Counted from the stretch's first letter, positions 1-5,803 are shown. The stretch is DNA of 5,905 nucleotides from an uncultured Ruminococcus sp. (GCA_902766575.1 CACXED010000040.1:1-5905); one strand, 5' to 3'. Notes: generated by a model not told the origin, from the letters alone. Made by a program: numbers and translations.

Positions 1-45
1 AGAGCCCTTTTTCGCGAAAAAGGGCTCTCCCCCCAGACCCCCACT
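1..45. repeat. Perfect 28-bp palindrome plus C-rich flank, probable dispersed repeat
   Basis: Bases 1-28 form a perfect self-complementary sequence: AGAGCCCTTTTT, a CGCG centre, then AAAAAGGGCTCT. It is followed directly by a C-rich tract (29-45, CCCCCCAGACCCCCACT). As RNA it would fold into a long hairpin on either strand, and its inner T5/A5 runs resemble those of a bidirectional terminator, but no T-run follows the stem. From memory, AGAGCCCTTTTTCGCG-type palindromes beside CCCCAGACCCCC tracts recur in intergenic regions of Ruminococcaceae-like genomes, so a dispersed repeat is my preferred reading. The window begins at the first base of the palindrome, so the element may extend further left. 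Confidence 0.55.
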
Positions 46-210
46 CACAAAAAGCTCCATACAATAAGATTTTTTTGATTTTTTAATTTCTGAACGATAT
101 CAACGGATGAGCGCTTTGCTTGCCGGCGCATCGGATTCTGAAAATTTCTGCGTTTGACTTGATTTTGCGGTCAGCCCGCGGTATTGCCTAAAATACTATG
201 CTAAAATCGA
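46..210. other. Intergenic stretch with no recognisable gene
   Basis: I see no reading frame with a ribosome binding site and no RNA gene here. The stretch is AT-rich at 60-92, with two T-runs. It contains an imperfect inverted repeat (GAT-GA-GCGC at 106-114 against GCGCATC at 126-132), interrupted by a two-base bulge and too weak to call. Bases 142-153, read on the minus strand, give CGCAGAAATTTT, a 12-base word that recurs on the plus strand near 5838-5849. This suggests the stretch may be decayed repeat-element DNA. Confidence 0.4.
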
Positions 211-214
211 AACC

Positions 215-248
215 GCCCGGCTGCCGATATCCGAACCGACAGCCGGGC
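215..248 (-). terminator. Candidate intrinsic terminator after the DUF6440-like gene
   Basis: GCCCGGCTG (215-223) and CAGCCGGGC (240-248) form a perfect 9-bp GC-rich stem with a 16-nt loop, starting 16 bases beyond the stop codon of the minus-strand gene. On the minus strand the stem is followed by GGTTTCGATTTTAG, so the U-tract is short and displaced. Position and stem strength favour a terminator; the poor U-tract is the reason for moderate confidence. Confidence 0.45.
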
Positions 249-264
249 TATTGCCGCGAAAATA

Positions 265-462
265 TTATTTGTCTGAAATCTTCGTCACGACCGGCTTGCC
301 GTCCGCGTCGAGCAGCACAGTCAGCCCTCCGGCATAGCCATCGTGAACAAAGATGTAATTTACTCCGGTCTCGCGGTCAACGAGAATCGTTCTCTTGCCC
401 TTGTTCGAGAGAGTGTTGCCCTCGCTGTGAGTGACGATGAATCTGTCTCCATAATATGCCAT
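265..462 (-). CDS. Small DUF6440-like protein of unknown function (65 aa)
   Basis: This is a complete small gene: ATG at 462-460, TAA at 267-265. A near-perfect Shine-Dalgarno AGGAGGT lies at 475-469, six bases before the ATG, which fixes the start. The protein has a basic N-terminal half (residues 1-27), then the blocks VDRETGVNY (28-36), GYAGGLT (42-48) and LLDADGKPV (50-58). I recognise this pattern from memory as the DUF6440 family of short Firmicute proteins, whose function is unknown to me. There is no signal peptide, membrane segment or cysteine, so a soluble cytoplasmic protein is expected, probably a small beta-rich fold. It is separated from the argS-yebC operon upstream by a strong terminator, so it should be transcribed from its own promoter, and it has a candidate terminator downstream. 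Translation signals and family match make the gene secure; its role is not. Confidence 0.87.
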   Translation of the reverse strand: MAYYGDRFIVTHSEGNTLSNKGKRTILVDRETGVNYIFVHDGYAGGLTVLLDADGKPVVTKISDK

Positions 463-523
463 TGCAATACCTCCTGATATCAGCGGTCATATAATTTTTA
501 CTTGCGTTCATCTGACTGCATAT

Positions 524-567
524 ATGATATCATATACCAATGACCGCCGCATGAACGCCGCATGAAC
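524..567 (-). promoter_or_regulatory. Putative promoter with tandem 11-bp repeats upstream of the DUF6440-like gene
   Basis: On the minus strand GTTCATGCGGC occurs twice back to back (567-557 and 556-546), and a third, diverged copy in the same phase reads GGTCATTGGTA (545-535). Ten bases after the conserved GGTCAT of the third unit comes TGATATCAT (532-524), an extended -10-like element (TGn plus TATCAT, one mismatch from TATAAT). There is no usable -35 hexamer at the normal distance. A start near 517 would give a leader of about 55 bases. Repeats in 11-bp phase placed where the -35 should be resemble the binding arrays of OmpR/PhoB-type response regulators. That comparison is an inference, and no regulator is encoded nearby. 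TATATGATATCATATA (521-536) is also a perfect 16-bp palindrome, an alternative repressor-type site. Confidence 0.45.
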
Positions 568-584
568 ATTCCGTAAATCCGAAC

Positions 585-618
585 AAAAAGAGCCGCCGCA
601 CTTTCCGTGCGGCGGCTC
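585..618 (-). terminator. Strong intrinsic terminator of the argS-yebC operon
   Basis: On the minus strand GAGCCGCCGCAC (618-607) pairs perfectly with GTGCGGCGGCTC (601-590) around the five-base loop GGAAA, and TTTTT follows immediately (589-585). This is a textbook 12-bp stem and U-tract, 11 bases past the yebC stop codon. It should insulate the downstream small gene from operon transcription. Confidence 0.92.
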
Positions 619-629
619 CCAAAGCCCGC

Positions 630-1367
630 TCAGTCCTCGGGCATATTCTCCCAGTTGTGATAGACCTCGATAACGTCGTCGTTGTCCTCCAAATTTTCGA
701 GGAGCTGCGTCATGTGCTTGACGTCGTCCTCGTTAGTGAGCGAGACGTAGGTGTTCGGAACCTTGTCGAGATCGGCGGACGCTAACTTGTAGCCCTTCTG
801 CTCGAGAGCTTCGCGTACAGCGTCGAGGTCGTCCGGCTCGGTGGTGATCTCGAAAACTCCGTCGTCCGACGAGAAGTCAGCCGCGCCGGCTTCGAGAGCG
901 TCCTCCATCAGCTTGTCCTCGTCGATATCCTCGTCCTCATTGTCGATGACGATAACGCCCTTTTCGGTGAACATGAAGCCTACGCAGCCGGTAGTTCCGA
1001 GATTTCCGCCGAACTTGTCGAAGTAGTGGCGGACGTCGGAAGCGGTGCGGTTGCGGTTGTCGGTGGTGGTCTCGACTATGACCGCTACTCCGCAGGGACC
1101 GTAGCCCTCGTAAACGATCTCCTCGTAGTCGGCGCTGTCGGCGGAGGAAGCCTTTTTGATTATGCGGTCGATATTGTCGTTGGGGACGTTGTTAGCCTTG
1201 GCCTTGGCGATGAGCGCGGCGAGCTTGGAGTTAGCGACCGGATCGGCTCCGCCCTCCTTGATGGCGACCGCCATCTCCTTGCCGATCTTGGTAAAGATCT
1301 TGGCGCGCTGAGCGTCGGTCTTTTCCTTTTTGTGCATTATGTTTTTCCATTTGCTGTGTCCTGACAT
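630..1367 (-). CDS. yebC: YebC/TACO1-family translation/transcription regulatory protein
   Basis: The 245-aa product matches the usual size of the YebC/TACO1 family (about 240-250 aa). It opens with the family signature SGHSKWKNI (2-10), followed by DAQRAKIFTKIGKE (18-31), KEGGADP (37-43) and NNVPNDNIDRIIKKA (59-73). The middle carries NRNRTASDVRHYFDKFGGNL (104-123) and GCVGFMF (127-133), then a strongly acidic stretch (143-152) and the C-terminal domain. Family members were first described as DNA-binding regulators; later work on YebC and mitochondrial TACO1 supports a ribosome-associated role easing translation of difficult (for example proline-rich) stretches. Which applies here cannot be read from sequence. 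The ATG at 1367 is preceded by AAGGAGAT (1381-1374) with six-base spacing. The gene starts 16 bases after the argS stop, its ribosome binding site almost touching that stop, so co-transcription and probably translational coupling with argS are expected. A strong terminator follows. Confidence 0.96.
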   Translation of the reverse strand: MSGHSKWKNIMHKKEKTDAQRAKIFTKIGKEMAVAIKEGGADPVANSKLAALIAKAKANNVPNDNIDRIIKKASSADSADYEEIVYEGYGPCGVAVIVETTTDNRNRTASDVRHYFDKFGGNLGTTGCVGFMFTEKGVIVIDNEDEDIDEDKLMEDALEAGAADFSSDDGVFEITTEPDDLDAVREALEQKGYKLASADLDKVPNTYVSLTNEDDVKHMTQLLENLEDNDDVIEVYHNWENMPED

Positions 1368-1383
1368 ATATTTATCTCCTTAA

Positions 1384-3102
1384 TTATATCTTTTCAGTCT
1401 TTTTCATGCAGATCAGCCCGAACGCCGCGCCGAGCACGTTCTTGACCGCGGCGGTCAGCGCGACTCTGAAATCGCGCACCCTCGCGTCGGGAGCGGTGAC
1501 TATCTGGCACTCGTGATAGAAGCGGTTGAATACCGCGCAGACGTCGAGTATATACCGCGCAATGACCGACGGCTCGAGCTCGTCTATCGCCGAGAGAACC
1601 TTTTCGGGGAAGATCGACAGCGTTTTGAGAAGCTCTGCCTCGGTGGGATCGGTGATGTCTGCCGCGTCGGGCTTTATGTCCGGAACTCCGCCCGCCTTTG
1701 AGATCAGCGAGCAGGTGCGCGCGTAGGTGTACTGCGCGTAGGGTCCGGTGTTGCCGTCGAAGTTCAGCGCGTCCTCGAGGACGAAATTTATATCCTTGAT
1801 GCGGCTGTTCGAGAGGTAGTAGAACACGATGGCGCCGACTCCGACCGCCTCGGCGATCTCGTCCTTATTCTCAAGGTCAGGGTTCTTCTCGGTCATGATC
1901 TCCTTGACCTTTTCGATTGACTCGGCGAAAAGCTCCTTGAGGATAACGACGTTTCCGGCTCTTGTCGAGAGCTTGGAGCCGTTTATCGAGACGGTTCCGT
2001 AGGGGACGTGGATGAGGTCCTTAGCCCAGTCGTAGCCCATAAGCTCGACGACCTTGAACCACTGTCTGAAATGCAGGCTCTGTCCGGCTGAGGTGACATA
2101 GACGCACTTGTCGAAATCGTAGGTCTCTTTTCTGTATATAGCCGCGGCGATGTCGCGGGATGGATAGATCGACGAGCCGTCGTTCTTGAGTATCAGGCAG
2201 GGCGGCATACCGTACTTTTCGAGATCGACTATAGACGCTCCGTCGTCGATTTTGAGCAGTCCCTTTGCGCGGAGCTCGTCGACGACCGCCGGAACCCTGT
2301 CGTAGTAGAAGCTCTCGCCCTTATAGCTGTCGAAGGTGATGCCGAGCTGGTCGTAGGTCTTCTGGTACTCGCGTATCGAGATGTCGATGAACCACTTCCA
2401 GAGTTTCATGTTCTCCTCGTCGTGGTGCTCGAGCTTTGTAAACTCGCGGCGGGCCTCGTCCTCAAGCTCGGGATGCTTTTCAGCCTCCTCGTGGAACTTG
2501 ACATAGAGCGCGACGAGCTCGTCGCACTGCCCTCTCTCTACCGCGTCGTGGTCGCCCCATTTCTTGTAAGCGACTATCATCTTTCCGAACTGAGTTCCCC
2601 AGTCGCCCAGATGGTTCACTCCGATGCACTTGTAGCCGACGAACTGATAGAGCATCTTCAGCGAATGACCGATTACAGTCGTTCCGAGATGTCCGATGTG
2701 GAAGGGCTTTGCGACGTTGGGCGACGAGTAGTCGAGCACGACCGTCTTGCCCTTTCCGAAGTCGAACGAGCCGTAGCTCTCGCCCTTTTCAAGTATCTCG
2801 GGTAAGAGCTTTCCGGCGAGGTATTCGGGATTTATGCGGAGGTTGAGATAGCCTCCGGCGACCGTCGCTTCCTTTATTATCCCGTCCGACAGCCCCTCGG
2901 ACAGAGCCGCGGCGATGGCGGGCGGAGCCTTTCTTAACTCCTTTGAGAGCTTGAAGCAGGGGAACGCTAAGTCTCCGAGCTTATCGTCGGGAGGATACTC
3001 CAAAAATCCGGCGAGCTCGTCGGCGGAGAGCGAGGGATTTTCGCAGAGCGACGAGTACTTGTCCCAGAGCTTTTCGGCGATGTGTTTCTTTATTGTAAGC
3101 AT
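1384..3102 (-). CDS. argS: Arginyl-tRNA synthetase (class I)
   Basis: Arginine-tRNA ligase joins arginine to tRNA-Arg using ATP, in the cytoplasm. The 572-aa length is normal for bacterial ArgRS. In order: an N-terminal Add1-type tRNA-recognition domain (about 1-90), a Rossmann catalytic domain with SSPNVAKPFHIGHLG (126-140, containing the class I HIGH motif at 135-138) and NHLGDWGTQFGKM (163-175). The KMSKS-loop equivalent is SKLSTRAGNVV (376-386), the relaxed form common in bacterial ArgRS. DALNFDGNTGPYAQYTYAR (444-462) leads into the helical DALR anticodon-binding domain, which runs to the C-terminus. The ATG at 3102 has AAGGA at 3115-3111, spacing eight bases, and the first residues (MLTIKKHIAEKL) align as a normal ArgRS start. 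It has its own promoter at 3139-3167 and is the first gene of an operon with yebC. The short leader (about 30 nt) rules out T-box control. No missing catalytic block or frameshift is visible. Confidence 0.98.
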   Translation of the reverse strand: MLTIKKHIAEKLWDKYSSLCENPSLSADELAGFLEYPPDDKLGDLAFPCFKLSKELRKAPPAIAAALSEGLSDGIIKEATVAGGYLNLRINPEYLAGKLLPEILEKGESYGSFDFGKGKTVVLDYSSPNVAKPFHIGHLGTTVIGHSLKMLYQFVGYKCIGVNHLGDWGTQFGKMIVAYKKWGDHDAVERGQCDELVALYVKFHEEAEKHPELEDEARREFTKLEHHDEENMKLWKWFIDISIREYQKTYDQLGITFDSYKGESFYYDRVPAVVDELRAKGLLKIDDGASIVDLEKYGMPPCLILKNDGSSIYPSRDIAAAIYRKETYDFDKCVYVTSAGQSLHFRQWFKVVELMGYDWAKDLIHVPYGTVSINGSKLSTRAGNVVILKELFAESIEKVKEIMTEKNPDLENKDEIAEAVGVGAIVFYYLSNSRIKDINFVLEDALNFDGNTGPYAQYTYARTCSLISKAGGVPDIKPDAADITDPTEAELLKTLSIFPEKVLSAIDELEPSVIARYILDVCAVFNRFYHECQIVTAPDARVRDFRVALTAAVKNVLGAAFGLICMKKTEKI

Positions 3103-3138
3103 AGTCCTGATCCTTATAATTAAAATAACATAATATTT

Positions 3139-3167
3139 ATTATAGCATATCCGGCGTATTTTCGCAA
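3139..3167 (-). promoter_or_regulatory. Vegetative promoter of argS-yebC
   Basis: On the minus strand TTGCGA (3167-3162) and a consensus TATAAT (3144-3139) are separated by exactly 17 bases, and TG stands in the extended -10 position (TGCTATAAT). Transcription should start near 3132, giving a leader of about 30 bases. The element lies in the AT-rich gap between araC and argS. I saw no terminator hairpin in that gap, so read-through from araC may add to argS expression. Confidence 0.85.
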
Positions 3168-3229
3168 TAGCATTTTCAACAAAATTTCAAACTTTTTTCG
3201 GCAGTTATGTCGTATGAGAGTATCACGGC

Positions 3230-4129
3230 TCAAATCGACCATCTGCTTTCGTTATCGCCGCCGCTTCTGACCGCCTCGCGGTATTCGCTCGGCGTCATGC
3301 CGACGATGCTTCGGAACACGCGGTTAAAGGTGCGCTGCGACGTGAAGCCGCACTCAAATGCTATCGAGGTGATAGACTCGTCTGTGTAGAGCAGACTTCT
3401 CCGCGCGTTGTTGACGCGTATCGAGTGTATGAACTCGGGAAAGCTCAGCTTCATCATCGACGACAGCAGACGCGAAATCTGACTGCGGCTCAGCCCGACC
3501 TCCGCCGACAGCTTGTTCATCGAGAGCTCCGGGTCGCCGATATGCTTGGTGCAGTAGCTCAGCACGTTCTGTATACTGTATACCCCCGAGGTGTCGTCCC
3601 GCGGGACGAGCTCCAGCCTTTCGAGCAGCTCGCCGACCTCGGCGGTCAGGTAAGCCCTCAGCGCGCTCTCGCCCACCGAGCCGCCGTCATAAGCCGGGTC
3701 GGCGAGCCTGTCGTTGTAAAATCCGGAGCTTTCAGAGCCATTATTGCATTTGATCCGCGACCATAGCTCGGTCGTGCGGCAGAGGCTCTCACCGAAGCCG
3801 GGTGCGAGGTCGGAGACATTTATCACCGGGAAAGTCGGCTGATAGCGGCAGAGCAGCTTTCCGAACGGCTCCACGTCCTCGGGCGCGAAGATAACCGTCA
3901 TTATCACGCTGTCGGCGAGGTTTTCAAAGCTGTGCTCGTCAAACGGAAAGGCGATGTAGATATCACCCTTGCCAAGGTCGTATACCCTGTCCGCCGACCT
4001 CACTCTCATGCCGCCGTCAAGCATATATTTTATCTCTGCCTCGGGATGAAAATGGTTGTAAAACCGCTCGCCGCTATTGCCCTTTTTGACCACCATCACC
4101 GGCTCGATGTGGGTAAAGAACACGGGCAT
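3230..4129 (-). CDS. AraC-family transcriptional regulator with N-terminal cupin sensor (299 aa)
   Basis: The product is a one-component regulator. The N-terminal part is a cupin/AraC-type sensing domain (about residues 20-85), with HFHPEAEIKYMLDGGM (26-41) and GKGDIYIAFPFDEHSFEN (53-70) typical of the sugar- or small-ligand-binding barrel. A linker region (about 105-185) joins it to two helix-turn-helix units in the C-terminal DNA-binding domain. HTH 1 covers about 202-224 (LSMNKLSAEVGLSRSQISRL). HTH 2 covers about 252-274 (ITSIAFECGFTSQRTFNRVF), followed by the hallmark VGMTPSEYR (276-284). The frame stays open to an ATG at 4183, which would add 18 residues, but that region contains the gene's own promoter (4163-4191), while AGGAGG lies eight bases before the ATG at 4129; I therefore chose 4129. 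It is divergent from the solute-binding-protein gene and is its likely regulator. Family assignment is firm; ligand and target are inference. Confidence 0.93.
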   Translation of the reverse strand: MPVFFTHIEPVMVVKKGNSGERFYNHFHPEAEIKYMLDGGMRVRSADRVYDLGKGDIYIAFPFDEHSFENLADSVIMTVIFAPEDVEPFGKLLCRYQPTFPVINVSDLAPGFGESLCRTTELWSRIKCNNGSESSGFYNDRLADPAYDGGSVGESALRAYLTAEVGELLERLELVPRDDTSGVYSIQNVLSYCTKHIGDPELSMNKLSAEVGLSRSQISRLLSSMMKLSFPEFIHSIRVNNARRSLLYTDESITSIAFECGFTSQRTFNRVFRSIVGMTPSEYREAVRSGGDNESRWSI

Positions 4130-4137
4130 AGAACTCG

Positions 4138-4143
4138 CCTCCT
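4138..4143 (-). promoter_or_regulatory. Ribosome binding site that fixes the araC-family start
   Basis: AGGAGG on the minus strand (4143-4138) lies eight bases before the ATG at 4129-4127. The longer alternative ATG at 4183 lies upstream of the predicted transcription start, so it cannot be translated from this promoter. Confidence 0.85.
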
Positions 4144-4162
4144 CAGTAATCTTTCTGAGAGT

Positions 4163-4191
4163 ATTATACCACACCGGCGGCATTTTGTCTA
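4163..4191 (-). promoter_or_regulatory. Vegetative promoter of the AraC-family regulator gene
   Basis: On the minus strand TAGACA (4191-4186, one mismatch from TTGACA) and a perfect TATAAT (4168-4163) are separated by 17 bases, with an extended -10 TGG immediately before TATAAT. The predicted start is near 4156, giving a leader of about 27 bases to the ATG at 4129. The -10 region GTGTGGTATAATA is identical to that of the divergent promoter. Confidence 0.85.
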
Positions 4192-4293
4192 TACTCAGGG
4201 CTTAAAATTTTGAGCATTTGTCTCGTTTTGGCGGGCTTTGCGACATTTTGACCATAACGTGCAAGATTTTTACTTTTTTTCGGGCGGTCTGTG

Positions 4294-4302
4294 TGGTATA
4301 AT
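4294..4302 (+). promoter_or_regulatory. Extended -10 promoter of the solute-binding-protein gene
   Basis: TGGTATAAT (4294-4302) is a perfect extended -10 element, placing the start near 4309, about 29 bases before the ATG. The -35 position 17 bases upstream (4274-4279) is only TTTTTT, within a T-rich run, so there is no real -35 hexamer. A promoter with a strong extended -10 and a poor -35 is compatible with activation by the divergent AraC-family protein, whose sites would be expected within about 4192-4275. Confidence 0.75.
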
Positions 4303-4337
4303 ATATAATACAAACTATTTTCTTTGGAGGAAATATA

Positions 4338-5792
4338 ATGAAAAACAGACAGATTTCATTCCTGCTGGCGGCTCTGCTCGCAGTCTCTGCGCTCGCCTCC
4401 TGCGGTGACAAGAACCCCTCGTCCACCGACACTTCCGCTCAGTCCGGCGGCGACAGCACCACCGCTCAGGAAAAGCCTGAGTACGAATTTACCACCGAAT
4501 ACGACGGCTCGGAGATCCGGGTGCTCAACTGCGACGACATCTTTTCGATGCACGCGCGCGTCGATACCGGCGAAACCAACGGCGAGACGCTCAACGACGC
4601 TCAGTACAACGCCGTGCGCAAGCTCGAGGATAATATGGGTATCAAGTGGGTCGAGACCAACGTCCATCTTCAGAACGAGATGCCGGATCAGATACGCCAG
4701 CTTATCCTCGCGGGCGACGACGACTATGACATCATCTACCAGAGCTACTCTCAGAACTACTACGAGTTCACAAGCCAGGGCTACTACTACAACCTGAACG
4801 ACTACTCCGGGATTCAGCTCGACAAGCCCTGGTGGCTCAGCTCCTTCAACGACCTGATGGAGGTCAACGGAAAGCTCTACGCCGGGCTCGGATACTCGCA
4901 TCTCTGCACCATCGACGCCGCGGGCATACTCGCTTTCAATCAGTCGATGATGGAAAAGCTGAGTCTCGAGCTGCCCTACGAGTCGGTCAAGAACGGAACC
5001 TGGACCATCGACAAGCTCATCACCTACTGCAAATCGGCGGCTGACCTCAACGGCGACGAGAGCTTTACCTGGAAAGCCGACGGAAACTGCGTCTGGGGAC
5101 TTTCGGCTCCCAGCAATATCGGAGCCAACCGCCTTGAGAACTTCGGTCAGTCGATAATAATCAACGAAAACGGCAAGCTCAAGCTCAACGCCGGTTCGGA
5201 GCGTTTCTACGACGGCTGTACGATGCTCTCCGAGCTGTTCAGCGCAAACGACGGCTCGGTCTGCCTCGCTCCCTTCAACGGCGACGACAAGCCCGAATCC
5301 TACATCGGAGTCTTTGAGAACCAGCGCGCGCTTTTCGGGTGCTCTGAGGTCGCAAAGTCCAACCGTCTGAGAAAGCTCGACTTTGACTTCGGCGTGCTTC
5401 CCTATCCGAAGCTCGACGAGGAGCAGGACCGCTATTACGCTTCGCTCTCGTTCCCCGCCTGCGGAGTGGCGATCCCCGTCACCTGCCAGACTCCCGAGCG
5501 CTCTGCGGCAGTCGGCGACGCGATCAACTATATCTTCTACAAGGACGTCTGGCCGGTATTCCGCAGCGTGACGCTCGAGCAGAAGAATATGCGCAACGAG
5601 GAGTCGATCGAGATGCTCGATATCATCCTCAACTCCACCGCGCCTATCATCTATGACGTTTACACGGTCGGCAACGACTATGTCAACGCTCTGAGCGACA
5701 AGATCCGCAAGGGCGACACCGGATTCTCCTCGCTCCTCGCGTCCTACGCCGACGCCATCAACGAAAAGATCGCGGAAGTCAACGAAAATTAA
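4338..5792 (+). CDS. Lipoprotein extracellular solute-binding protein of an ABC transporter (carbohydrate type)
   Basis: The 484-aa product is a substrate-binding lipoprotein that would capture a solute, most likely a sugar or oligosaccharide, outside the membrane and deliver it to ABC permeases. It has a type II signal peptide: basic MKNRQ, a hydrophobic core (6-20) and lipobox LASC with the lipidated Cys22. A Ser/Thr/Gly/Asp-rich tether follows (about 23-46), then the two-lobed binding domain. Features typical of the family 1 (MalE-like) binding proteins in Clostridia include the aromatic cluster NYYEFTSQGYYYNLNDY (140-156), NGKLYAGLGYS (177-187), GTWTIDKL (220-227) and FGVLPYPKLDEEQDRYYA (351-368). 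GGAGG at 4326-4330, seven bases before the ATG, fixes the start. Nine cysteines remain after the lipid Cys, rather many for an exported protein and consistent with an anaerobe. No permease or ATPase follows within the window; the reading frame ends and repeat-like DNA begins. Substrate cannot be stated. Confidence 0.93.
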   Translation: MKNRQISFLLAALLAVSALASCGDKNPSSTDTSAQSGGDSTTAQEKPEYEFTTEYDGSEIRVLNCDDIFSMHARVDTGETNGETLNDAQYNAVRKLEDNMGIKWVETNVHLQNEMPDQIRQLILAGDDDYDIIYQSYSQNYYEFTSQGYYYNLNDYSGIQLDKPWWLSSFNDLMEVNGKLYAGLGYSHLCTIDAAGILAFNQSMMEKLSLELPYESVKNGTWTIDKLITYCKSAADLNGDESFTWKADGNCVWGLSAPSNIGANRLENFGQSIIINENGKLKLNAGSERFYDGCTMLSELFSANDGSVCLAPFNGDDKPESYIGVFENQRALFGCSEVAKSNRLRKLDFDFGVLPYPKLDEEQDRYYASLSFPACGVAIPVTCQTPERSAAVGDAINYIFYKDVWPVFRSVTLEQKNMRNEESIEMLDIILNSTAPIIYDVYTVGNDYVNALSDKIRKGDTGFSSLLASYADAINEKIAEVNEN

Positions 5793-5803
5793 GCAATAAA
5801 TTT

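Larger units (their letters stand above)
4162..4303. repeat. 13-bp inverted repeat spanning both divergent promoters
   Basis: TATTATACCACAC (4162-4174) is the exact reverse complement of GTGTGGTATAATA (4291-4303). Each arm contains the extended -10 of one of the two outward-facing promoters, plus five further matching bases outside the TATAAT and its TG. Part of the match is explained by promoter consensus; the remaining shared GTG/G and trailing A suggest a common regulatory contact or duplicated promoter. The DNA between the arms (4175-4290) contains no gene. Confidence 0.6.

Noticed and set aside
1026..1364. Open frame of 112 codons on the plus strand
   Set aside because: It lies entirely within yebC, is rich in Val/Gly/Asp as expected of antisense reading of this GC-biased gene, and lacks a ribosome binding site.
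1945..1977. Apparent loss of the KMSKS motif in ArgRS
   Set aside because: The equivalent loop SKLSTRAGNVV is present. Many functional bacterial arginyl-tRNA synthetases carry relaxed versions, so this is not a defect.
2422..2805. Open frame of 127 codons on the plus strand
   Set aside because: It is a shadow of the conserved catalytic region of argS (around HIGH and GDWG) with no translation signal.
3103..3138. T-box riboswitch control of argS
   Set aside because: The predicted transcription start is about 30 bases before the ATG. That is far too short for a T-box leader, and no T-box sequence or antiterminator hairpin is present.
3168..3229. Terminator between araC and argS
   Set aside because: I looked for a GC-rich stem with a T-run on the minus strand. 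The only repeats (around CGTATGAGAGTATCACG) do not pair over more than three bases.
4202..4432. Open frame of 76 codons on the minus strand across the divergent promoter region
   Set aside because: It runs from inside the binding-protein gene through its promoter, has no ribosome binding site and no recognisable protein pattern.
4356..4901. Open frame of 181 codons on the minus strand
   Set aside because: It is antisense to the solute-binding-protein gene, and its Val/Leu/Ala-rich composition mirrors the Asp/Tyr/Asn codons of that gene. No ribosome binding site or family motif is visible.
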